Assembly: GCA_031283515.1 (NCBI GenBank)
Contig: JAITBS010000514.1
Location: 1-5,529, forward strand
Reading direction: 5' to 3'
Length of the DNA: 5,529 nt
DNA from: Planctomycetaceae bacterium
GTDB lineage: Bacteria; Planctomycetota; Planctomycetia; Pirellulales; Thermoguttaceae
Made by a program: the position numbers and the translations under genes. A model generated the notes under the pieces. It saw only the letters and a list, made by a program, of their open reading frames with translations. It was not told the origin of the DNA and searched no databases. Below are positions 1 through 5,405 of the stretch, in pieces. The first letter of the stretch is position 1, and every line of letters starts with the position of its first letter.

Positions 1-229
1 TAGTTTTTTCTCCGATTTTCCCTCTCATCGGTGGTAATGCTTGTTTTGCGCTGTCGTAGTTTATACAGGCGAGGGCTAATTGGCTTTGGTTGTTCATGCA
101 GACGGCACGGCGTCCTGCTTCTCTTGCGGCGTTGACGGCTGGCAACAGAAGCCCCGCCAACATGCCAATAATCGAAATTACCACAAGTAATTCCACAAGA
201 GTAAAACCGAAACGAAGTTGCTTTTTCAT
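1..229 (-). CDS. DUF1559-family pseudopilin-like protein, N-terminal part (runs off left edge)
   Basis: Reading leftward from the ATG at 227-229, 76 codons are open to the window edge, so the C-terminal end is missing. The protein starts MKKQLRFG followed by FTLVELLVVISIIGMLAGLL. This is a class III prepilin leader: basic residues, prepilin peptidase site after Gly8, Phe at +1, Glu at +5 (residue 13), then a hydrophobic helix to about residue 30. The continuation LLPAVNAAREAGRRAVCMNN, then a Gln/Leu-rich stretch and an N-Y-D-S-A-K-Q-A-L-P segment, is the usual start of DUF1559 (SBP_bac_10/H2 type) proteins. These are very numerous in Planctomycetes and usually about 250-350 residues long. They are thought to be processed and assembled like pseudopilins, anchored in the inner membrane by the N-terminal helix; the precise role is mostly unknown. 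A good Shine-Dalgarno sequence supports this start. The gene is divergent from the secretin at 1044. The family call is firm; the function is not. Confidence 0.93.
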   Translation of the reverse strand, partial: MKKQLRFGFTLVELLVVISIIGMLAGLLLPAVNAAREAGRRAVCMNNQSQLALACINYDSAKQALPPMRGKIGEKT

Positions 230-237
230 CGTTCATT

Positions 238-243
238 CTCCTT
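238..243 (-). promoter_or_regulatory. Ribosome binding site of the DUF1559 gene
   Basis: Read on the minus strand this is AAGGAG, with 8 bases between it and the ATG at 227-229. Sequence and spacing are near ideal, and they fix the start at the codon that begins the prepilin leader. Confidence 0.85.
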
Positions 244-991
244 GAGTTTTTTGGTTAAAAGGTTTTTCTGATCACTTCGACCAGACCACAGTTCCTGCCT
301 TTCATTCAGTAACTGTTTAATAAGTAAAAGGACTCGTTTGGAATGGAAAAATGGTTTCACCATTCAATATCCACCTTAATTATGTCCACTTTACAAAGTT
401 CTATTGTCACCGAAGTCGGCACAAATTACTAGTCAAATCTCAAAAATTTTTTCATTTTTTTATAATTTTTTCAAAGTATTTCCAATTGTGTTGATAAAAT
501 AAGCGGTTTTAGCGGAGCGTTGATAGCGGCGAGTTCGCAAGCGGGTTATACATTACACGGTAAAAAAGGATTACCTATTTTTTCACGTGATCACCAAAGT
601 TATTGGGAAAGATCGAATAGACAAAATGAGACATTTGTACTCGTGTGTAGTATGTACGGGATAGTCCGTTTCTAGCAAAAAATTTATTTTTATTGGTTAT
701 TCTCATTTTTTTTCTAATGAAAAGCGTATAGAGATTCGATTTAAGAGGAAAGACATGTAGGCGTTTTCCGTCAAATTTTGCATTTTGATTAAGGAAAATC
801 AGAAAAAATAGGCAGAATAGTATTGAAAAAGGGAACTTGAATTTGATAAATCCCTTCTGTTTTATTCTGTTTTTTGTATTAATGGTATTAGAAAGTTCCT
901 GAAATCGCCGGTTGTCTTGATTAAAAACAAGTTGCGTTGTAAACAGAACTTCCGTCGTAAAGTACCGGCAAGGATGTCGGGAAAACAAGAC

Positions 992-1030
992 TGATCACGT
1001 AAAGAGCCTCATACACTGCTTTACGTGTCA
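992..1030 (+). promoter_or_regulatory. Leader hairpin just upstream of the secretin ribosome binding site
   Basis: CACGTAAAG (996-1004) pairs perfectly with CTTTACGTG (1019-1027). Three more pairs extend it outward (TGA 992-994 with TCA 1028-1030) past one bulged T at 995. The loop is 14 bases. The 3' foot ends only two bases before the Shine-Dalgarno sequence at 1033-1039. There is no T run after it, so it is not an intrinsic terminator. If transcribed, it could modulate ribosome access to the secretin message. As DNA it could instead be an operator, because the CACGT core recurs in the TCACGTGA palindrome at 583-590. The structure is seen; the role is inference. Confidence 0.5.
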
Positions 1031-1032
1031 CG

Positions 1033-1039
1033 AAAGGAG
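1033..1039 (+). promoter_or_regulatory. Ribosome binding site of the secretin gene; decides between GTG and TTG starts
   Basis: AAAGGAG is a strong Shine-Dalgarno match. It lies 4 bases before GTG (1044) and 7 bases before the adjacent in-frame TTG (1047). The spacing to TTG is the more usual one, so the true start may be codon 2. The next in-frame ATG is codon 140, far past the signal peptide, so one of these two rare start codons must be used. Confidence 0.8.
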
Positions 1040-1043
1040 AATC

Positions 1044-4000
1044 GTGTTGGAAACGAAAGCAAGAATCAAATTAGGTTTAATTACCGTACTACTGGGAACA
1101 ACTTTCATTTTTATTCCAGTCGGAAGTCCTTTCTCATTTTCAGAAAATTCCGTAAAAGCACAGGGGAATGTCGGACAACTTCCTGCGACCGTCACGGCTC
1201 AACATTCCGCAATAGTTCCCGTTCCGCAACCAACAGTTGCGCCTCCGGCAACGCCCAGTCCAGTAAGTGTAACTCCTGTAAGTGTAACTCCAGTGAGTGC
1301 TAATCCGGTCAGTGCTAATCCGATCAGTGCTAATCCTGTGAATGCTAATCCGGGAACAACCACTCCATTAACAGCAGATCAGGCATACTCTATTAGTGCG
1401 CAAAAATTACATCAGGCACGGAAAGCACTTGCAGTTAAAGATGTTGTAACAGCAGAACGGATGGCGTTGGAAGTTCGGGGAATGAACCTTGTTTATCGTG
1501 AATTCGATGATCGTCCCGAATATATTTTTACACTTATTCAGCAATTTAAGCAGGTTGCCGAACTTGGTCGTGTTTCGGGAAAGACTGAAAATTTTCGCCG
1601 GAATTATGCACAATTATTATTGAATCAGGCGGATGCCATGCTTCGTCGTGGAGAAATGGAACTTGCAACACAGTTGACTCAGGAAGCGGCGGCTCAAAAT
1701 ATTGTGTACAATCAGTCGGAACGCGATGCGGGCTATGATACCCAGTCGATGTTCAAACGAATTGACGATGTGCGGCGAATTCATGCGATGAATATTCCTG
1801 AGGTGCATGTTCCGGTTCAGCAGAACACTCTTTCCCAAGCAGCACAAAGTGATTTGAATCAAGCAATGAGTATGCTCCGTCAAGCCCGTCTTGCCATGAT
1901 GAATGGGCAACTGGAGCGAGCGGAACAACTTTGCCGTGCTGCGACGAATTACAAATTAGCCGATTCTGTTTATCCAGCCGGAAGTGATACACCGAACCGG
2001 CTTCTTGCAGAAATCGCATTCAAACGGCAAAACCTTTTGCCGCAACCTCAAATTTCCAATGGAACAACACAAGCGGTTTATCATTCTGTTCAAAATCCGA
2101 CACAAAATATTCAACAAGTTGCCAATCAGGTACAACCGCCAGTTGCCAGTAATACACCGATAGTTGATCAGGTGATACGTGATCGCCAGATGATGATTTC
2201 CCAGATTTCTTCGGGAATTATGCAACAGATTTCGGATGCCCAGCGGATAACCCGCGAACAACGGAATCCTAATGCCGGTCTTGAAATTCTCCAGCAGGCG
2301 AAAACCCGTGTCGAACAATCATCGCTTGATCAGGCAACCAAAGAAACATTTATTCGTCAAATTGACCGTGCGATTGAGGATACGGTTAAATTTATGGAAC
2401 GTTATCAGACACAGCTTGAGCAGGATAAACGTAATCAAGCGGTTTGGGAAGAACGCCGGCGTGAAGCGGAAAACCTGAAGAGTAAAGAAGAACGTCTTAA
2501 AACATTGATTGACGAATGCAATAAACTGATTAACGAACAATATTATGAAGAGGCGGTGATGGTTGCCAAAAAAGCGCGGGAATTTGCTCCCGACGAACCG
2601 GTAACTCACATGCTGTTGACAACAACACAACTTGCCTTCAATGCTTATCGCAGTATAGCGATTCGCGATGAAAAAGCGGAATCGTTTAACGAAGCGATGC
2701 TTGGTGTTGATAGTTCTTCGATTGTTCCGAATTTTGGACAAAGTCCCTTACATTTCAGCAAAAACTGGCCGGATATTATTAATCGTCGTCGTGGTTCGGG
2801 CGATCTTCTTCGGAGCCGACGGCCGGAAAGTGAAAACGAAATCCTGAAAAAGTTGGAGATGCCGGTTACGCTCAACTTTGATCGTCCCATGCCGCTTGTC
2901 GAAGTTCTGAAATTTCTGAGCGGACAAACGGGTGTTGATATTATTGTTGACTGGGCGGCGTTACGGGATGTTGATATTACCAGTGATCAGATGATTACCA
3001 TTCAATTGATGAAGGAAATCAAACTCCGAAGTGTGTTGAATGTCATTCTTGAGCCGTATCATTTGGCTTATGTTGTCAAAAATGAGATGTTGAACATTAC
3101 CAGTGCTGCTAAGGCAAAAGGGGAACTTTATGTGAAGACTTATTATGTGGGTGATTTGATCATGGGATTCCCGAATATTGATCCGACCAAGAACCCGTAT
3201 GGTCTTGATTCGGCGTTGGACCGGGCAATACAAAACCAATCAGGTCTGGGAAGAACACGAGGTGTTACGGGAGGAATTCCGCTTTCCAGTAACAATACGA
3301 AAATTGATTCTGGTTTGCTTGCTTTGACGGGAAATTCCAATATTATGGGACAAACTTTTGCCGGTAATATGCCCGGAACCAATAATATGCCGGGTATGGG
3401 AACTGGTTTTGGAACTCCGCAAACAGGAGCTTCCGGTGGCAGTCAGGCTGATTTTAGTGAGATTATGGATTTGATCGAGGCGGTAGTTTCGCCGGATTCG
3501 TGGGATGAAGGCGGAGAAATGATGGAATATTATCCTAGTCTTAGTTTAGTGGTTCGCCAGACGGAAGAAGTTCATGCCGAAATCGTTGACTTGCTGGCAC
3601 AGTTGCGGAAACTCAATGATTTACAAATTGCGGTGGAGGTACGTTATATTACTCTTGCGGATGATTTCTATGAAAAAATGGGAATTGATTTCGATATGAA
3701 ATTTAAGAACGACAGAGCCGCCAGCAGTGTTACAACTCAATATTCCTCTGGTACGAATAACAATACAACAAATAACGACAATAGTTCTGCGAATACGGTT
3801 CAGGTTGTTGGTGGTAACAATGTTACGGTTGGTATGTCGGCGCCGGGAGATATTTCGGTTGATCTTTCGATTCCGATGAATCAGGCGAATTATGGATTAG
3901 TTGATCCGATGTTTGGGGGTTTTAGTGCGGATGCTGGACTTCAGATGGGTTTTGCTCTTTTGAGTGAGATTGAAGCCTACTTTTTCATGAGTGCCACACA

Positions 4001-4670
4001 AGGGGATACACGCAGTAATGTTCTTCAGGCACCCAAGGTTACTATTTTCAATGGTCAAATGGGTATGATTAGTGATATGAGTATGTCGCCGTTTGTGACG
4101 AGTGTTATTCCGGTGGTGGGTGATTTTGCGGCTGCGTACCAACCGGTTATCACGATCTTGAGTGAGGGTCAACTCCTTTCGGTACAGGGAACGGTTTCCG
4201 ATAATCGGCAATATGTTCGGTTGGTACTGAATCCGACGTTTAACAAGATTACGAAAGTGAATACATTCAAATATTTTGGAGAAGATTCGCTGACGGATGA
4301 AACTCAAACAACGGCGAAGGGTGACAGTGCTATTTCGGCATCAACCGACGAACGGGGAACAACACAACGGACTGCTCAATCGAATTCTGGTGTAACGATT
4401 CAATTACCGACATTAGCGATGTTCTCGGTTCAGACGACAGTGAGTGTTCCTGATGGCGGAACGATATTACTTGGCGGCATGAAGCGACTCAGCGAGGGGA
4501 GAACTGAAGCCGGTACGCCGATTCTAAACAAAATTCCGTACATCCAACGACTCTTTATGAATACCGCGATTGGACGAACCACGCAAAGTATTATGATGAT
4601 GGTAACTCCGCGAATTATTATTCAGGAAGAAGAGGAAGAATATTTAACTGGTGGTCGAGTGAGTCCATAA
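1044..4670 (+). CDS. Outer-membrane secretin (type II/III secretion system or type IV pilus GspD/PilQ superfamily) with planctomycete-type helical N-terminal region
   Basis: This predicted outer-membrane channel protein has 1208 codons, far longer than a typical 600-700 residue GspD. Residues 1-39 look like a signal peptide: basic KARIK, hydrophobic core about 10-27, possible cleavage after V-K-A39, no lipobox. Residues 74-103 are six pentapeptide repeats (VSVTP, then VSANP types). Three similar helical units follow at about 115-172, 188-245 and 269-330, each with an A..L..A...L..G....A..L...A pattern. A Gln/Pro-rich linker spans 332-375, a probable coiled coil 380-490, and a TPR-like segment 484-530 (YYEEAVMVAKKAREFAPDEP). 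An STN/N0-like domain is at 606-690. An N1-like domain is split between about 697-706 and 804-857 by a Gly/Asn/Met-rich insert. The secretin barrel domain runs from about 861 to 1195, with S-N-V-L-Q-A-P-K at 991-998, the hallmark VPDGGTILLGG at 1135-1145 and P-I-L-N-K-I-P-Y-I-Q-R-L-F at 1159-1171. The tail is acidic (EEEEE) and short, with no obvious pilotin-binding S domain. No partner genes of the machine are visible, so the exact system (T2SS, Tad or pilus) cannot be named. Confidence 0.96.
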   Translation: MLETKARIKLGLITVLLGTTFIFIPVGSPFSFSENSVKAQGNVGQLPATVTAQHSAIVPVPQPTVAPPATPSPVSVTPVSVTPVSANPVSANPISANPVNANPGTTTPLTADQAYSISAQKLHQARKALAVKDVVTAERMALEVRGMNLVYREFDDRPEYIFTLIQQFKQVAELGRVSGKTENFRRNYAQLLLNQADAMLRRGEMELATQLTQEAAAQNIVYNQSERDAGYDTQSMFKRIDDVRRIHAMNIPEVHVPVQQNTLSQAAQSDLNQAMSMLRQARLAMMNGQLERAEQLCRAATNYKLADSVYPAGSDTPNRLLAEIAFKRQNLLPQPQISNGTTQAVYHSVQNPTQNIQQVANQVQPPVASNTPIVDQVIRDRQMMISQISSGIMQQISDAQRITREQRNPNAGLEILQQAKTRVEQSSLDQATKETFIRQIDRAIEDTVKFMERYQTQLEQDKRNQAVWEERRREAENLKSKEERLKTLIDECNKLINEQYYEEAVMVAKKAREFAPDEPVTHMLLTTTQLAFNAYRSIAIRDEKAESFNEAMLGVDSSSIVPNFGQSPLHFSKNWPDIINRRRGSGDLLRSRRPESENEILKKLEMPVTLNFDRPMPLVEVLKFLSGQTGVDIIVDWAALRDVDITSDQMITIQLMKEIKLRSVLNVILEPYHLAYVVKNEMLNITSAAKAKGELYVKTYYVGDLIMGFPNIDPTKNPYGLDSALDRAIQNQSGLGRTRGVTGGIPLSSNNTKIDSGLLALTGNSNIMGQTFAGNMPGTNNMPGMGTGFGTPQTGASGGSQADFSEIMDLIEAVVSPDSWDEGGEMMEYYPSLSLVVRQTEEVHAEIVDLLAQLRKLNDLQIAVEVRYITLADDFYEKMGIDFDMKFKNDRAASSVTTQYSSGTNNNTTNNDNSSANTVQVVGGNNVTVGMSAPGDISVDLSIPMNQANYGLVDPMFGGFSADAGLQMGFALLSEIEAYFFMSATQGDTRSNVLQAPKVTIFNGQMGMISDMSMSPFVTSVIPVVGDFAAAYQPVITILSEGQLLSVQGTVSDNRQYVRLVLNPTFNKITKVNTFKYFGEDSLTDETQTTAKGDSAISASTDERGTTQRTAQSNSGVTIQLPTLAMFSVQTTVSVPDGGTILLGGMKRLSEGRTEAGTPILNKIPYIQRLFMNTAIGRTTQSIMMMVTPRIIIQEEEEEYLTGGRVSP
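1263..1352 (+). repeat. Six 15-base tandem repeats coding for a (V/I)(S/N)xxP pentapeptide array
   Basis: Six in-frame 15-base units follow one another: two encode VSVTP, two VSANP, one ISANP and one VNANP. They form residues 74-103 of the secretin, right after the predicted signal peptide, in a Pro/Val/Thr-rich stretch. Units differ mainly at third positions and at the two middle codons. The period is a multiple of three, so copy number could change without breaking the frame. A flexible extended spacer between the signal peptide and the first helical unit is the likely outcome. Confidence 0.9.
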
Positions 4671-4726
4671 CCCCAAGCAAGGTTTTCGTATCGATTCTCA
4701 GGCAGACGAGGCGAACCTGTAGTGGA

Positions 4727-4822
4727 TAGTTAATAGTTAATAGTGTTGCAAGCGGAGTATTACCCAAACGGTGGTACTCCGCATTGCGACACTATTCACT
4801 ATTCACTATTAACTATTAACTA
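4727..4822. repeat. Inverted repeat built from 7-base units, just after the secretin stop
   Basis: The left arm has TAGTTAATAGTTAA (4727-4740) followed by TAGTGTTGCAAGCGGAGTA (4741-4759). The right arm has TACTCCGCATTGCGACACTA (4775-4794), then a heptad run of two TTCACTA units and a TTAACTATTAACTA end (4809-4822). The inner arms pair over about 19 positions with one bulge and one G-U wobble. The outer 14 bases pair with 4809-4822, leaving 4795-4808 over. Alternatively 4727-4745 pairs directly with 4804-4822 for 19 perfect pairs. It starts 56 bases past the secretin stop and could end or stabilise that transcript, but there is no U tract. It more resembles a small dispersed palindromic element. 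No transposase is present. Confidence 0.85.
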
Positions 4823-4834
4823 ACACCGACCTCC

Positions 4835-4977
4835 TTTTCACCTCATTTCAACAACAGAACAACCTCAGTAGCCAAAGAATACACACAAAACAAACCTCAT
4901 TACCTCATTGTTGCTTTTAATCTGGTAATGAGGTTTGTGTTTGTGTGTTTGTGTGTTTGTGTTAAATTAGGTGAAAA
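4835..4977. repeat. Nested inverted repeat with a 24-bp hairpin (4881-4948), possible terminator or structured RNA
   Basis: CAAACCTCATTACC (4891-4904) pairs perfectly with GGTAATGAGGTTTG (4924-4937). One more A-T pair, one bulged G at 4939 and nine further pairs (4881-4889 with 4940-4948) extend the stem to about 24 pairs around a 19-base loop. Further out, TTTTCACCT (4835-4843) pairs with AGGTGAAAA (4969-4977). The 3' flank is T/G-rich but not a clean U tract, so this is an imperfect candidate for a bidirectional terminator. CCTCATT occurs three times nearby (4841, 4895, 4903). A 70-codon frame (4928-5140) that starts in the right arm has a low-complexity product and is not accepted as a gene. 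Confidence 0.75.
4934..4961 (+). repeat. TTTGTGTG simple-sequence repeat
   Basis: About three and a half units of an 8-base TTTGTGTG-type motif run in tandem, partly inside the right arm of the adjacent hairpin. The complementary arm holds only one matching A/C-rich copy, so the extra units on this side probably arose by slippage. Confidence 0.75.
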
Positions 4978-5138
4978 TGAGTTTTTTGGGAAAAAAGCGA
5001 AAACAAGGCAAAAAAAACTTGTTGGCATCCAATGTTGTCTTGTGTATAAATTTGTTTCGTTTAAACCGGTATTACGTGTTATTTACCCTATTGTCATGGT
5101 AAACGCATCACGGTTATGTCAAAGAAACCTTACAAAAT

Positions 5139-5144
5139 AAGGAG
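5139..5144 (+). promoter_or_regulatory. Strong Shine-Dalgarno-like site before a 14-codon ORF
   Basis: AAGGAG lies 7 bases before the ATG at 5152, as good as the ribosome binding sites of the two real genes here. It is the main reason to take the tiny ORF behind it seriously. Confidence 0.45.
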
Positions 5145-5151
5145 TCTGACG

Positions 5152-5196
5152 ATGGAAAATGTATTAAAATGTTTGGTTGTGTTTTTTGGAAAATAA
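5152..5196 (+). CDS. Possible 14-residue small protein, leader peptide or remnant of a gene start
   Basis: The ATG at 5152 opens a frame reading MENVLKCLVVFFGK and then TAA at 5194. The product has a hydrophobic core (LVVFF) flanked by lysines and resembles no family I know. It has an ideal Shine-Dalgarno sequence. Beyond the TAA the same frame stays open for 50 more codons to a TAG at 5347, passing through the 21-base repeats and half of the foldback. The TAA falls inside the first 21-base repeat unit. Three readings are possible: a genuine micro-ORF or leader peptide, the 5' end of a gene whose rest was displaced by repeats, or chance. I cannot choose between them from one sequence. Confidence 0.3.
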   Translation: MENVLKCLVVFFGK

Positions 5197-5267
5197 CGGG
5201 TGTGTTTTCACAAAAGACAAAGGTCTTTTCACAAAACTCAGGTGATTTTTCACAAGATTCGTAATAT
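5184..5267. repeat. Four imperfect 21-base tandem repeats
   Basis: Units start at 5184, 5205, 5226 and 5247. The last three begin TTTTCACAA and the first begins TTTTGGAAA; the second halves diverge more. The period is exactly 21 throughout, so every frame reads as a 7-residue repeat. On the plus strand one frame gives VFSQKTK, VFSQNSG, DFSQDS and stops. The minus strand gives CEKSPEF, CEKTFVF, CENTPVI in a frame with a TTG start and no ribosome binding site. I judge the array non-coding. It leads directly into the left arm of the foldback. Confidence 0.8.
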
Positions 5268-5405
5268 ATCAGTGGAATATTCGTCAACTTGTTTACCAAT
5301 GGTCTTCAAAGGTAGGCAACGTTTCGCCGAAAGGTCGCCTACCTGTTAGTTGCCTACCTTGTAATTGCCAACTGTAAACAAATTCAAAAATATTCCATTG
5401 ATATA
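5265..5405. repeat. Long imperfect foldback element (about 56-base arms), MITE-like or structured RNA
   Basis: The left arm 5265-5320 and right arm 5349-5405 are reverse complements over their full lengths, with one extra base on the right (5361) and about three quarters of positions paired. The tightest parts are the tip of the stem, AAGGTAGGCAAC (5309-5320) with GTTGCCTACCTT (5349-5360), a middle block TTGTTTAC (5289-5296) with GTAAACAA (5374-5381), and the outer end TATATCAGTGGAATATT with its near complement at 5389-5405. The 28-base loop holds TTTCGCCGAAA and a second copy of GCCTACCT (5337-5344). Weaker similarity continues outward for perhaps 15-20 bases. No gene lies inside. Size and symmetry fit a miniature inverted-repeat element or a non-coding structured repeat; terminal duplications are not obvious. 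Confidence 0.8.

Larger units (their letters stand above)
230..1043. other. Divergent AT-rich intergenic region, no supported gene
   Basis: About 0.8 kb separates the two divergent genes and must hold both promoters. Positions 440-475 are almost pure A/T with several runs of T on the plus strand. A small GC-richer patch at 500-545 repeats the word AGCGG. TCACGTGA (583-590) overlaps GTGATCAC (587-594), giving two overlapping short palindromes. An A/T-rich foldback can be drawn at about 802-876 (CAGAATA 813-819 with TATTCTG 863-869, AAGGGA 829-834 with TCCCTT 851-856), but base composition alone could explain it. The only long open frame (minus strand, 575-988) has a TTG start, no Shine-Dalgarno sequence and a low-complexity Phe/Lys-rich product, so I treat it as chance. 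I could not place a convincing promoter for either gene. Confidence 0.6.

Noticed and set aside
917..945. TTGATT, 17-base gap, TAAACA as a promoter for the secretin
   Set aside because: The spacing is right but the -10 box matches only half the consensus, and such matches are common by chance in AT-rich DNA.
575..988. 137-codon minus-strand open frame in the intergenic region
   Set aside because: It starts at TTG with no Shine-Dalgarno sequence. The product is a Phe/Lys/Asn-rich low-complexity string expected from AT-rich DNA, with no recognisable motif.
1025..1303. 92-codon plus-strand frame overlapping the secretin start
   Set aside because: It is an out-of-frame shadow of the secretin; its Ser/Asn/Cys-rich end comes from reading the 15-base repeats in another frame.
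2645..2890. Minus-strand open frames inside the secretin gene, this one and others
   Set aside because: The plus-strand reading gives a continuous protein with clear secretin motifs; the opposite-strand products show no family signature or ribosome sites.
5022..5040. Sigma-54 type -24/-12 promoter (TGGCAT...TTG)
   Set aside because: The GC element at -12 is missing and no suitable gene follows at the expected distance.
4928..5140. 70-codon plus-strand frame after the secretin
   Set aside because: Its start lies inside a hairpin arm, its first codons are read from the TTTGTGTG repeat, and it has no ribosome binding site or known motif.
5184..5267. CRISPR-like array
   Set aside because: The units are directly tandem with a 21-base period, there are no unique spacers between conserved repeats, and no cas gene is present.
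5114..5299. 61-codon minus-strand frame with a Cys-Glu-Lys heptad pattern
   Set aside because: The pattern is a direct result of the 21-base tandem repeat; the start is TTG without a ribosome site, and the frame overlaps the foldback arm.
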